Below are positions 43,619 through 52,507 of a stretch of DNA of 64,000 nucleotides, piece by piece; positions within the stretch are counted from its first letter, which is position 1; each line of letters opens with the position of its first letter. The position numbers and the translations under genes are program-made. This DNA is from DASXHZ01 sp036488085 (GTDB lineage: Bacteria > Acidobacteriota > Thermoanaerobaculia > Gp7-AA8). The DNA lies in NCBI GenBank assembly GCA_036488085.1, contig DASXHZ010000108.1, forward strand, positions 34,966 through 98,965, in the 5' to 3' direction. Under the pieces are notes generated by a model, which worked only from the letters and a program-made list of their open reading frames with translations, had not been told where the DNA came from and ran no database searches.

Positions 43619-46600
43619 GGTGGTTTCTCCTTTTTCATGTCTCCCGCGGGAGGGAAGGGCGAGGATGCATAGCCGATCGCCTCATACGCCGCCCACGTGA
43701 GCTCCGAGCTAAGCCCGGGGTTTGGTCCTGTAAGCAGTTCGATTTGTGCGGCCCTCAGTGCGGCCGCTGCATCGCTGCCTTGTCGATAGTGACGATGAAA
43801 AGACACGAGAACCTCCTTCGCTGTGGCGTCGTTGATGTCCCACAATGTGCCGATCACGCCGGGAACGCCCGCCGCGAGAAATGGACGGACGAGCGGCCCG
43901 ACACCCTGCGGTCCGACGCTCGCGCTTTCTCCGCTGCGGCATGCGCCGAGGACGACAAGACGCGTGTCATTCAGCCGAAGCCCGGTCAGTAGCGTTTCCG
44001 CGTCCAGCACGCCAGTGTTCCTGCCCTCACTCGCGAGGAGGAGGAACGATTGCCTGGGCGCGTCGCCTGCCGTCAAAGCGTGAGCGGCAATGTGAATGAT
44101 CTGATTTCTCGGCGCATCGCGGAGGAACCGCGATGGTGTCGCCTCGCGACCGACCAGCACCTCGGTATCGCCGCCATACATCGGCGCAATGGTGCTGACT
44201 TCAACGCGCGCTGAAGGCAACCTTTCCAAGCCAGGAGCGATGCGGCTCTCGAAAGCAGGATCGCCGATGAGCAAGGCGGCGGTTTTCGGAGTTGGAATGG
44301 CCGCGTCGCGCAGGAGCGAGTAGACATACAGCAGTCCGCTGCCGGATATCGAGAGCGGTGCGCGCTGGACCAGGTACTGATGGCTGATCGGGTCGCGCAG
44401 GGCGGCGAACGGCAAACCATGCATGAATTCGTCAGGAACGAGAACGATGCGGGTTGCCCTGCTGCCGATCGTTGCCATCACCGGCGCGATCAGCTTGTCG
44501 TATGGCGCATAAAGACCGTCCGCGAATCGGCTGCGGTCTCCGTATGCCGCCGCATCCTGCAACGCCGTTGTCCAACGTTCGATGTCACTCCGTTTCGCTG
44601 CGAGCGGAAGAATGCGCGCGCCGTCGCGCCAGACGATCCACGCGTACGTCAGGTCGTCCAGTATTCGGTATTCGATGATGAAGGTGCCTGCTGGCAGGAA
44701 GGCCCGCAACTTCTCTCGGAGCGAATGGGCATCCGCGGCTGCGATCTCGCGAAATGCAGCTGGCGTGTCCTTGCGGCGGAGAATGAGGTCGCGGGGCTCG
44801 AAGGCATGCGCCTCCTCGTTATATGCGAACGCCTCCGCCTCGCGTCCATCCTCGACGAGCTGGCGAATCAGGAGGTCGTTCGCGTCGCGGAATCGCTCGA
44901 AGTACTCCTTCCAGACCGGTTGCTCCTCGCCAGCGCTGCGCTGTTGAAGCGTTCCGGCTTCCTCCCGATGAAGACGGTCGATCGCGGCGCGCAGCGTTGC
45001 CTCGGCTTCATCGCGCCGATCTGCGCGCCGCAGAGCGCCAGCACGCTCGACGAGCAGCGCGACCATGAAACTGTTGTAGTCATCGCCTGACAGATCCGCA
45101 GCGCGCTGAAACATTGCGGCCGCGCCGTTTGGATCGCTCCGCAGAAGACTCTGGCCTTTGATCTCGTCCACCCGCGCTTCCAGAAGCCGTCGCGCCGTCG
45201 GGTCCGTAGCCTTACTGGCGAGACGACTCGCTTCTTCGATATCGGCCTGAGCGTCTCTTAGCTCGTCGAGCTGCACCTCGACGGCGGCACGACTTCGCCG
45301 GGCGATCGCGACGTGCGATTCCAGGGTATGCACCGTCTCGGGGTCGGCGGACGTGCGTTCCTCCTCCTGAAAGTGGCGAACCTCGGCATTCATGTACGCC
45401 AGGGCACTGTGCGGACACGCTAGTTTCGTCGCGATCGCGGCCGTTTCGCCAATGAGGAGATGATGTGTTCTCAGATCGACGATCGATGAAGCACTCCGCA
45501 CAACCGGCAGCGCATCGCGATAGGCCTGCTCGTATTCGCCAAGAACGCGAAGCATGCCGATTCTGCGCGCCTCAGTGCTTGCGATTCCTTCGGAGTCGTC
45601 GAGCCGGTTGTAGATGCTCAGAACCTTGTCGTATTCCGCGAGGGACTCGACGTACCTGTCGCGCGCGAAGAGCACATACGCGCCGTTCGCTTCCGCGCGG
45701 GCCGCGAGACGAAGGTAGCCGGCCATCGCCGCTTTTCTCGATATTTCGCGGAGTGCGTTCAGGTCGCCGGCAGCCGTCGCGAGCACGATTTCCGCTGACA
45801 GCGCCAGTGGTGTGCCGCCTTCCGCGAGCAGGCGCGCCGCTTCAGGATAGATATCGGCTGCGGCTTTCGGCCTCAACTTCCGGTCCTGTGAGCGGCTGTT
45901 GGAAAGGGAGTCCTGGCCCGCCTTCAACGCCACGAGCTGGCGCGCCGATGCTTTCTCGAGGGCGTTGACCGTATCCGCCGCGAAGCGGTCTCCCAGAGCT
46001 CGCGAGAGCCCATTTGCGAAGACGCGAAGCGCCGCAAGCGAGCGTTTGTGAGGCCATTCCGGCAAGAGCTGATTTTCGAAGTATTTCTCAGCAGTCAACG
46101 GGAAAGGCGCTACTGCCGCCGCAACCGCCGCTTCGTCGTTACTCTCCAGCGCACGCTCAATCCTTTTCTCGGCTATGGCCCACCGGCGGTCGCCCGTCTC
46201 GGCAGTCACCGTGGCCAGCACATCGTGCCGAGCGCGCGCCTCGCGCGCCCAACTACCTCTCTCGCTTCTCGCGGCGGCACCCCATTCGGCGAGCGCGTCT
46301 TCGTTGAGTCCGAGCGACTGAAGTATGAGAGCTCGATTGAAGTGTGCACCCGGTGGCACCGGACTGATTGCGACGGCCTGCTCCGCCGCGTCTAGGGCGC
46401 GGAGCAGGTCGGAGGCGCGGTCTTCACGCTGCGCGCGAACGTAGTACGCCGCGGCGAGATCGTTCATCGCGCGCGCATCCCGTCGCGAAGCCCTCTGCAG
46501 AAAACCGATTGCGCGGTCGAGGCACGGCGACCTGAGCGCAATGGCGAGCCGCGCTTTCCCGGCATCCATGGCCGTCTCGTCGCACGCGGCCATCTTGGGC

Positions 46601-46818
46601 GGCGGTTGACATTGCGCATCGGCGACCACGTGTCCAGGACGTAAGATCTGCCGGCACGGCTGCCAGACCGTGGTTGCGCTCAGCCGCGGCTCGATGACCC
46701 GGGGCCACACATCCTTCGAGCCGGTGTCCTTACCGTTGCAGCCGGCGAGGATCGCGAGCAGCAGCAGGCTGGCCGAGGTGGATCGACGGATGATGAGCAC
46801 GGGCGGCACTGGCCTCAA
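43615..46818 (-). CDS. CHAT-domain lipoprotein with TPR-like helical repeats
   Basis: A protein of up to 1067 residues. The N-terminus has a lipoprotein signal with lipobox LAGC. About residues 90-700 are helical repeats of TPR type. The C-terminal 350 residues are a CHAT caspase-like domain: VLVPDEFMHGLPFAAL, catalytic His913 in HIAAHALT and Cys960 in LGACRSGE, with GVIGTLWDI after. It is thus a lipid-anchored cysteine protease facing the periplasm. The start is uncertain: TTG 46818, or GTG at 46809 or 46800; all overlap or nearly touch the divergent sigma gene head (46790-46793). It heads the minus-strand operon ending in the caspase gene. Confidence 0.82.
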   Translation of the reverse strand: MRPVPPVLIIRRSTSASLLLLAILAGCNGKDTGSKDVWPRVIEPRLSATTVWQPCRQILRPGHVVADAQCQPPPKMAACDETAMDAGKARLAIALRSPCLDRAIGFLQRASRRDARAMNDLAAAYYVRAQREDRASDLLRALDAAEQAVAISPVPPGAHFNRALILQSLGLNEDALAEWGAAARSERGSWAREARARHDVLATVTAETGDRRWAIAEKRIERALESNDEAAVAAAVAPFPLTAEKYFENQLLPEWPHKRSLAALRVFANGLSRALGDRFAADTVNALEKASARQLVALKAGQDSLSNSRSQDRKLRPKAAADIYPEAARLLAEGGTPLALSAEIVLATAAGDLNALREISRKAAMAGYLRLAARAEANGAYVLFARDRYVESLAEYDKVLSIYNRLDDSEGIASTEARRIGMLRVLGEYEQAYRDALPVVRSASSIVDLRTHHLLIGETAAIATKLACPHSALAYMNAEVRHFQEEERTSADPETVHTLESHVAIARRSRAAVEVQLDELRDAQADIEEASRLASKATDPTARRLLEARVDEIKGQSLLRSDPNGAAAMFQRAADLSGDDYNSFMVALLVERAGALRRADRRDEAEATLRAAIDRLHREEAGTLQQRSAGEEQPVWKEYFERFRDANDLLIRQLVEDGREAEAFAYNEEAHAFEPRDLILRRKDTPAAFREIAAADAHSLREKLRAFLPAGTFIIEYRILDDLTYAWIVWRDGARILPLAAKRSDIERWTTALQDAAAYGDRSRFADGLYAPYDKLIAPVMATIGSRATRIVLVPDEFMHGLPFAALRDPISHQYLVQRAPLSISGSGLLYVYSLLRDAAIPTPKTAALLIGDPAFESRIAPGLERLPSARVEVSTIAPMYGGDTEVLVGREATPSRFLRDAPRNQIIHIAAHALTAGDAPRQSFLLLASEGRNTGVLDAETLLTGLRLNDTRLVVLGACRSGESASVGPQGVGPLVRPFLAAGVPGVIGTLWDINDATAKEVLVSFHRHYRQGSDAAAALRAAQIELLTGPNPGLSSELTWAAYEAIGYASSPFPPAGDMKKEKPP

Positions 46819-47332
46819 TGATGATCGATTCGAAGCGATCTATCGAAAACACTATGCCCGCGTATGGCGGTATTACCGCGCCTGCCGCGTAACGGATGAT
46901 GAGTCACACGACCTTGCACAGGATGCATTCAAGCGCCTTTATGAACGAATGGAGTCCATCCGGAACGCTGACGAGTGGCCGTTTCTCGAAGCGATCGCAC
47001 GGTCCGTTCTCTACAACCACATCCGAGCCAGGAAGACGGGGAAACGCAGCGGCGCTATCGTCGAGATCGACGACCCCGAGCTCCTGTTCGAAGTTCCGGC
47101 GCCGCCGGAGCCGGACTACGCGGAGCGGGAGACAGCCAGTCGCCGGCGCAAGGATCTCGCGGCCGCTGTACGCGAGCTCTCGGCCGGACAACAACAGTGT
47201 TTGCGTCTCTGGATCCAGGGTTTCAAGTACGAAGACATCCAGAAGACGTTGGGGATCACCCTGGACGCGGTGAAGTCGCGGCTTCGCGATGCGAAGAAGC
47301 TGCTGCGCGACCGGATGGGGGAAAAATCATGA
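46790..47332 (+). CDS. ECF-like sigma factor of the CHAT-caspase locus
   Basis: A 180-residue sigma-70 family protein. Region 2 shows SHDLAQDAFKRLYERM and the WPFLEAIARSVLYNHIRAR stretch; region 4 has LSAGQQQCLRLWIQGFKYEDI and TLDAVKSRLRDAKKLL. Two consecutive ATGs (46790, 46793) are possible starts; upstream codons of the open frame lie over the CHAT gene and are ignored. It is divergent from the CHAT gene with overlapping heads, and its stop overlaps the next gene (ATGA). It probably controls this locus with the adjacent membrane protein as its regulator. Confidence 0.85.
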   Translation: MMSTGGTGLNDDRFEAIYRKHYARVWRYYRACRVTDDESHDLAQDAFKRLYERMESIRNADEWPFLEAIARSVLYNHIRARKTGKRSGAIVEIDDPELLFEVPAPPEPDYAERETASRRRKDLAAAVRELSAGQQQCLRLWIQGFKYEDIQKTLGITLDAVKSRLRDAKKLLRDRMGEKS

Positions 47333-48048
47333 TCACGAAGTCTGACTGGGAAGCCGTGCTCGACCAGCTTTCCGCCGAGGATCGCGACAAGCTCGGCATG
47401 CCGCCGACCGCGGACGAGCTGGTGGCGTTTGGAAGAGGGGAGCTTTCTCCCGAGGAGACGGAGCGCGTTCAGCGGCTGCTCCTCGCGTATCCCGACCTCG
47501 CGCGGGCAGTCGCCGAGCCGTTCCCGGAAGAGGGCGAGCGCCTTCCGGACGGAGAGATCGATCGCCGCTGGTCGGAGTTCCGGGGCCGTCTTCACGCGGC
47601 GCCGGAATCGGGACGCGTCCTCGTCTTTTGGCGCGCACTCGCGGCGGGCCTGGCGATCGTCGTTGCGGGTCTCGCATGGCAGCAGCAGCATGAGCGGAAC
47701 CGGCCGTTCGTCATCGGCGAGGAACAGTTGCTGGAGCCCGACGGAAGCCGTGGCGCCGAAGGGCCGCCTGTAACCCTGTCGTCAACCTCCGACTGGGCAC
47801 TCCTCACCGTGCCGATCATCGGCGCGACCAGCTACGAGGACTACCGCCTCGACCTCTATGCGCCCGATGCCGGCAAGCCGGCGTGGCGAAGCGGCGTCCT
47901 TCCGCGCCGGAGCAACGACGCCTTTGCGATCGCCGTCCCCAAGCGGTTTCTTTCGGCGGCCGGTACGTACCGAGTCGTTCTCGTGGGGGTGCGCGGAGCG
48001 AGCGAAGAGACGCTCGCGACCTACTCGGTTCGAGTCCCGAAGAGCTGA
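47329..48048 (+). CDS. Membrane protein, probable anti-sigma factor
   Basis: A 239-residue protein. The N-terminal 95 residues are acidic and helical (DELVAFGRGELSPEETERV), as in anti-sigma domains, but without the zinc-binding His-Cys set. One membrane helix (about 101-116, FWRALAAGLAIVVAGLAW) is followed by a beta-rich periplasmic domain that may sense the signal. ATG overlaps the sigma-factor stop by four bases. The anti-sigma role is inferred from position and topology only. Confidence 0.7.
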   Translation: MITKSDWEAVLDQLSAEDRDKLGMPPTADELVAFGRGELSPEETERVQRLLLAYPDLARAVAEPFPEEGERLPDGEIDRRWSEFRGRLHAAPESGRVLVFWRALAAGLAIVVAGLAWQQQHERNRPFVIGEEQLLEPDGSRGAEGPPVTLSSTSDWALLTVPIIGATSYEDYRLDLYAPDAGKPAWRSGVLPRRSNDAFAIAVPKRFLSAAGTYRVVLVGVRGASEETLATYSVRVPKS

Positions 48049-48124
48049 TCGCGTCTGGTGGACACCGGCAAGAGGCGTGAATAGAATGCGCGCCCGCTCT
48101 GTTCTAGCGGTTCCTGCCGACCCC

Positions 48125-48200
48125 GCCGATGTAGCTCAGTTGGTAGAGCAGCTGATTCGTAATCAGCAGGTCACCGGTTCGAGTCCGGTCATCGGCTCCA
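48125..48200 (+). tRNA. tRNA-Thr (anticodon CGU), island integration site
   Basis: A full cloverleaf: acceptor GCCGATG with CATCGGC, D arm GCTC/GAGC, anticodon stem GCTGA/TCAGC around TTCGTAA (anticodon CGT), T arm ACCGG/CCGGT with TTCGAGT, discriminator T and encoded CCA. Its last 47 bases (from the anticodon stem to CCA) are repeated exactly at 56117-56163. Confidence 0.97.
48154..48200 (+). repeat. attL: 47-bp direct repeat within tRNA-Thr
   Basis: Identical to 56117-56163 over 47 bases, running from GATTCG in the anticodon arm to the terminal CCA. The flanks differ at once on both sides, so the repeat is bounded exactly. Confidence 0.95.
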
Positions 48201-48248
48201 ATGTTTTCAACGAGTTACGCGTAGCGGCGAGTGCCGAGAGAGCGTTTT

Positions 48249-48267
48249 GCCACGCAAAATGCCACGC
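48249..48267 (+). repeat. Paired GCCACGC direct repeat, left end of island
   Basis: GCCACGC, five bases, then GCCACGC again, 49 bases inside the left attachment site. The same arrangement is found near the right end (55954-55972). A possible recombinase arm-type site. Confidence 0.45.
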
Positions 48268-48438
48268 AACGATGATTCGTCGCAGCAGTTTGTCGTCATC
48301 GTACGCTGCGGGTGCGGCGCATTCCTAAACGCCACTTTCGTGTAGCGACATTGTCTCATCGTCAACGGTAGGAGATTTCCGTTTTCAGTCACTCCTACTT
48401 CGAAAATCACTGCAACTGGACGAGCGGAGGCAAAATCT

Positions 48439-48808
48439 ATGGGTAGTTCGGGAACCGGACACTTCACAGATTACAGCAGAAACCGCCGACGCAGGGCGGC
48501 GGCGGCGGTTCCGATGATGACGATATCTGCTTGCATGACTTCGACTCGGACGTCGAAGAGGTTGGGGCAAGTGAATACCACCACACCTACGGCCGGGTTC
48601 CTCCCAAGGGAACCGCCGTCCGCGTTGAGGGGCGAGGCCGACCGGCTATCGTGACTGATGAAGGCGTGGTCGTCGCGTACCTGCCGACGAAGTTCAACTA
48701 TGTAATCTCGTGCATGAAGAGCGGTCATCAGTACTCTGGCCAGGTGACGCAGTCGCCAACAAACCGATCCCGAACGCCTTCGTCAGCATCAAGCCTGTCG
48801 CGAAGTGA
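48439..48808 (+). pseudogene. Decayed small orphan protein, two frameshifts
   Basis: Three frames join into one plausible protein. ATG 48439 gives MGSSGTGHFTDYS; a shift near 48480 leads into a Gly-rich stretch followed by DDDDICLHDFDSDVEEV; the frame then runs through PPKGTAVRVEGRG and GYLP-like VAYLPTKFNYV. A second shift near 48758 restores NKPIPNAFVSIKPVAK and a stop at 48808. The central GTxVRV...VVAYLP pattern is reminiscent of HIRAN-type beta domains, but I cannot place the family with certainty. The stop lies six bases before the next remnant, so the two were once an operon. Confidence 0.55.
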
Positions 48809-48814
48809 GGCGCC

Positions 48815-49018
48815 ATGAAACTCTGCCTCATCGGAGAGGTAATCGTCGACGTGACGCTGCCGACCGCCGGCGCGGGTTACAAACTGCGGTTCGGAGGCAT
48901 CATCCACGCTGCACGATGTGCGTGGGCACTTGAGATCGAATACGACCTGCTCTTTCCCGTGGCATTCGTCCTCGAATGCTGGACGGTCTTCCCGGATTCG
49001 AGCAGTGTCTTCGGATGA
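48815..49018 (+). pseudogene. N-terminal stub of a PfkB-type sugar kinase-like protein
   Basis: The first 50 of 67 residues read as the start of a ribokinase/PfkB-family protein: MKLCLIGEVIVDVTLP, then KLRFGGIIHAARCAWAL, where the strand-turn-helix with GG is typical. After about residue 50 similarity ends and a stop follows. The remaining two thirds of the gene are missing. It follows the preceding decayed gene by six bases with GAGG upstream of the ATG. Confidence 0.55.
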
Positions 49019-49371
49019 CCGTTTGGCAGCAACCGGTCATGCGTGACGTTTTGGCGGTACTCGGGTCGATTGCGAAAATCTAGGTATCCTCGGTTCGGCC
49101 ACGCCTTCAGGGAGCGGCCGCGAGGCTGTGCCGCGATTCACGTGGCGAGGTTCAAAAACGGTCGCTTGTCGAAGGAGGTTCCTCCGTCGAGCGAGTCGCA
49201 CGGCTGCGCCACGCGTCGTACAACCGCTCGACCGGCTTGCTGCCGAGCCGCGTTCGCGCCAGACTGATCGGCGACTCGCCGCTCACGTGTGCTGCGGCTC
49301 CGCGAACTACCTGACCGCCCCTATCTGACGAAGATCTTTCACCAAACCACCGGCGCGACGATCGCGATGGC
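49019..49371. other. Degraded DNA inside the island, no gene recognised
   Basis: Short ORFs on both strands have no recognisable motif, start context or family pattern. The stretch lies between the kinase stub and the transposase remnant and is probably eroded coding DNA. Confidence 0.5.
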
Positions 49372-49617
49372 GTGTGGGTGGCGCGTAATCTCTTTCGGAA
49401 CAGTACTGGCGAGAAAGCCGGAGCCATACCAACTGTTCTGTTCCATTCTCGATCCCAGGAAACCTCCGGCGACCACCTCTACGCGCGGCGGTGGACAGTC
49501 GAGACCACCTTCGCTGAGCTCAAAACTCGCCTTCGCGTAACGGCCGTCGTGCTCCGCCGCCAGACCCGAACATGTTCGGCAGGACGTCTACGGCATGCGA
49601 TGCGTTGCGCAGAGTAG
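49372..49617 (+). mobile_element. Remnant of an IS4-type transposase
   Basis: Two frames together give the C-terminal part of a DDE transposase: YQLFCSILDP in one frame and, after a shift near 49470, LYARRWTVETTFAELKTRLR in the next. The Y-x-x-RW-x-(I/V)E-x-x-F-x-ELK block carries the catalytic Glu of the IS4 family (YREK-like region). The N-terminus and terminal inverted repeats are not found, so it is inactive. The 237 bases after it (49618-49854) show nothing recognisable. Confidence 0.65.
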
Positions 49618-49854
49618 CGTCGTGCATGGAGTGCTCATACGACAAAGGGGGCCAGAAGGTGGCCTCTGCGAGAGTATACAAGATAGTAATTGTCGAAGAT
49701 TAGATGGCGGCGGCGTGTATCTATCTTCCTCGCCTTGAACAGTAACCGCGGTCGCGCCGAGGTCATGCGTCGGAGACGCCGTTGGGTATCTTAGGCTTTG
49801 ACGCCAGGACGGTGGTCGCGATGCCATCAGCGCGCCGGCGAAGACGCAGGAGGT

Positions 49855-50898
49855 TCAAAGGGGCCGAAGCAATCGTCGATTTGCGGTGTTACGCGAATCG
49901 AGAACTGAGCGCCACAATCGAGCGATCTCAATCGTTGCTTTCTGTGCCGCCGGCACTATGCCGGTCAAATGCATGAACCCGTGCGGCAGCGATGCGTATC
50001 GCTTCGCGCCTACCGCCACGCCCGCGGCACGCAGCTTCTCTGCGTACGCCTCGCCTTCGTCACGAAGAATGTCGAAACCAGCGGTGATGACGAGTGCGGG
50101 CGGTCCCTGAGCGAGATCCATCGCGACCAGCGGTGAGGCGCACGGATTGTTTGGATCGGCGCCGTAGCATTGCTCGAATTTTTCACGATCGGCGTTGGTG
50201 AGCAGGAAGCCACTACCGAACAGCTCGTGTGATCGCCGCAATTGTGTTGCGTCTACTGCCGGGTAGATCAGCAGTTGCGCGCGCGGCTTTCGCGGTGCGA
50301 TGCGCGCGGCGACCGTCGCGAGATTGCCGCCAGCGCTGTCGCCGCCGATGCCGACGCGATTCGGATTCGCGCCGAGCTCTGACGCATGATCTTGCGTCCA
50401 ATTGAGCGCGGTCATCGTGTCGTCGAGTGCTGCGGGAAATGGATGCTCCGGCGCAAGACGATATTCGATTGCGATGACATGCATGCCGCCGTGACGGCAG
50501 AGGATGCGGCAGATCTCGTCGTGGGATTCGAGATCACAGAGGGCGAAGCCGCCGCCGTGCAGATAAAGCGTCAGCGGTGCGGAAGCAGGAAACGGCGCGT
50601 AATGCCGTGCGCGCAGATCGCCGATCGCGAAGTCGTGCACCTCCGAAACCTTCGTCATCGGCCCGCGGAAGTCGAGTGCTTCGCGGCGATACCGCGCGCG
50701 GCCGCGCTCCACCGTCGGCTCGAGCCAACCGCGTATGCCCATCTTCAGGCGCATGCAGATGAGGAACTGTACCTGTGGATCGAGGAGTTGACCGTCGATC
50801 AGGATCGGTGGGGATCCCGAGAGGCGGACCTGGACCTTGTTCGGAAGACGCGACACGAAACGCGCACCGAGGTACGCGAGACGGTTTCTTAGGTGCAT
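49855..50898 (-). CDS. Alpha/beta hydrolase, hormone-sensitive-lipase type esterase
   Basis: A 347-residue family IV esterase. Oxyanion motif HGGGF, nucleophile motif GDSAGGN, Asp in the DILRDEGEAYA region and His in PHGFMHL complete the triad. The start is ATG 50898; the frame extends to 51267 but only across the monooxygenase gene. The monooxygenase stop lies ten bases inside it, so the two are coupled. Baeyer-Villiger monooxygenases make esters or lactones that such hydrolases cleave, so a two-step ketone breakdown is likely. Confidence 0.9.
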   Translation of the reverse strand: MHLRNRLAYLGARFVSRLPNKVQVRLSGSPPILIDGQLLDPQVQFLICMRLKMGIRGWLEPTVERGRARYRREALDFRGPMTKVSEVHDFAIGDLRARHYAPFPASAPLTLYLHGGGFALCDLESHDEICRILCRHGGMHVIAIEYRLAPEHPFPAALDDTMTALNWTQDHASELGANPNRVGIGGDSAGGNLATVAARIAPRKPRAQLLIYPAVDATQLRRSHELFGSGFLLTNADREKFEQCYGADPNNPCASPLVAMDLAQGPPALVITAGFDILRDEGEAYAEKLRAAGVAVGAKRYASLPHGFMHLTGIVPAAQKATIEIARLWRSVLDSRNTANRRLLRPL

Positions 50899-52397
50899 AC
50901 GTATTCGTGCTCGTCGAACTGCATTGCGCGGCGGCGGAACTTCCACGTGAAGTCCGGCCAGAGCGTCGAGTTGCGGCCGGTGCGGTCGATGTACCAGCTC
51001 GCGCAACCGCCGGTCATCCACACCGTGCCTTGCATGCGCTCGTCGATCTGCGCATTGAAGGCGGCTTGCACGTCTTCGCGCGGCTCGATCGCGCTGATGC
51101 CGTTCGCGTGCATCCATCGGATTGCAGCGATGGAGTGCTCGACCTGCGGCTCGATTAGGCATAGAAGAGACGTGTGACCGGTGCCGGTGTTCGGCCCGGG
51201 GAGGATGAAGAAGTTCGGCAGTCCGGCGATCGTCGTCCCGAGGTGGGCGCGCGGGCTGCCATTCCACAGCGCGGCGAGCGTGACGCCGTTGCGCCCGCGA
51301 ATGAACGGCCCGAGAGGAGGCTCGGTGGGGCGGAAGCCGGTGCCGAGAAGGATCGCGTCGACTTCGCGCTCGATGCCGTCGCCGTCAACGATCGAGTGCT
51401 CGCGGTATTCCGCGATACCGCTCGTCACGACTTCGACGTTCGGCCGTGCGAGCGCGGGATAGTACTTGCTTGAGAGCAGGATGCGCTTGCATCCCATGAC
51501 ATAGCGGGGCGTGAGCTTCTCGCGCAGCTGTGGATCTTTGATCGCGCGGTTGAGGTTCCAGAGCGCGAGTCGTTGCACGCGGCGCATCATCGCGGGATGG
51601 CGGAAGAGCGGCATCGTCAGCTCGCGGTAGAGATAGATACGCCATCTCTCAAGGCGCTGCAGCCATGGCAGAGCGTGGAAGAGTCGGCGCTGCCAAAGCG
51701 GAATGGTGCAGCCAAGGCGCGGGAGGACCCATGGCGGTGTTCGCTGGAAAAGGTGAAGCTTCGCGACTCTGGTTTGAATCTCGGGGACGAATTGAATCGC
51801 GGAGGCGCCGGTGCCAATCACGGCGACGCGTTTGTTCGTCAGCTCGTACGCATGATCCCAGCGCGCGGAGTGGAATATCTTCCCTCGAAAGGTTTCGATG
51901 ACAGGCATCGCCGGGTCGCTCAGCGGGCCCGTGGCCATAATGAAGAACTGCGCGGTGAATGTCCCGTGGTTCGTCTCGATCTGCCACTGCGCGCCGTCCC
52001 ACGTCGCCGTGCACACTTCGTGATGAAAGCGGATGTGTTCGAGGACGCCGCTGTCTCGAGCGCAACGTTGCAGGTAGGTCTGGATCTCCGGCTGCGGCGA
52101 GTACCACTGCGTCCACTGCGCGCTCGGCATGAAAGAGAATGAGTAGAGGTACGACTCGACATCGCACGCGCAACCGGGATAAGTGTTGTCGCGCCATGTG
52201 CCGCCGACCTCGCCTGCGCGCTCCAGGACGACGAAGTCGATGCCTTGGTTCCGGAGGCGCATCGCCGCCCCGAGGCCGGCAAAGCCGCTGCCAGCGATGG
52301 CTACGGTGCTCACGCTGCGGACAGCCCGCGTCCCGCCATCTGTCGCGGCGGCGTCGCGCGTCGCGGCCTCGGACGGGTGGGCGCTGTCGTTCACCAC
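50889..52397 (-). CDS. Flavin-dependent Baeyer-Villiger monooxygenase
   Basis: A 502-residue flavoprotein. The FAD fold GSGFAGLGAA is near residue 37, the Baeyer-Villiger fingerprint F-x-G-x3-H-x3-W-D is seen in FRGKIFHSARWDH near 190, and the NADPH site GTGASA follows. It inserts oxygen next to a ketone carbonyl using NADPH and O2. The start is GTG 52397 with GGGAG six bases upstream (an adjacent GTG at 52394 is also possible); the further upstream frame is not conserved. The esterase gene overlaps its end. Confidence 0.92.
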   Translation of the reverse strand: MVNDSAHPSEAATRDAAATDGGTRAVRSVSTVAIAGSGFAGLGAAMRLRNQGIDFVVLERAGEVGGTWRDNTYPGCACDVESYLYSFSFMPSAQWTQWYSPQPEIQTYLQRCARDSGVLEHIRFHHEVCTATWDGAQWQIETNHGTFTAQFFIMATGPLSDPAMPVIETFRGKIFHSARWDHAYELTNKRVAVIGTGASAIQFVPEIQTRVAKLHLFQRTPPWVLPRLGCTIPLWQRRLFHALPWLQRLERWRIYLYRELTMPLFRHPAMMRRVQRLALWNLNRAIKDPQLREKLTPRYVMGCKRILLSSKYYPALARPNVEVVTSGIAEYREHSIVDGDGIEREVDAILLGTGFRPTEPPLGPFIRGRNGVTLAALWNGSPRAHLGTTIAGLPNFFILPGPNTGTGHTSLLCLIEPQVEHSIAAIRWMHANGISAIEPREDVQAAFNAQIDERMQGTVWMTGGCASWYIDRTGRNSTLWPDFTWKFRRRAMQFDEHEYVCT

Positions 52398-52507
52398 GGA
52401 TATCTCCCGCCGTCGTTCACGTTGTCCGCGATACTCATTCGTGCGACAACGGTATCCACTAGGCCCGAGATAGGCAATCCTTGTGATCCGCGCCGAGCGA
52501 ATTTCCT

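Noticed and set aside
46975..48048. A 357-codon frame covering the end of the sigma gene and the anti-sigma gene
   Set aside because: The first 118 codons are a shadow of the sigma gene; ATG 47329 overlapping the sigma stop is the natural start.
31272..48200. The whole 31-48 kb block as an integrated element between the two tRNAs
   Set aside because: No repeat of either tRNA end is found at the other border, and tRNA-Arg faces the block with its 5' end, the wrong side for the usual insertion.
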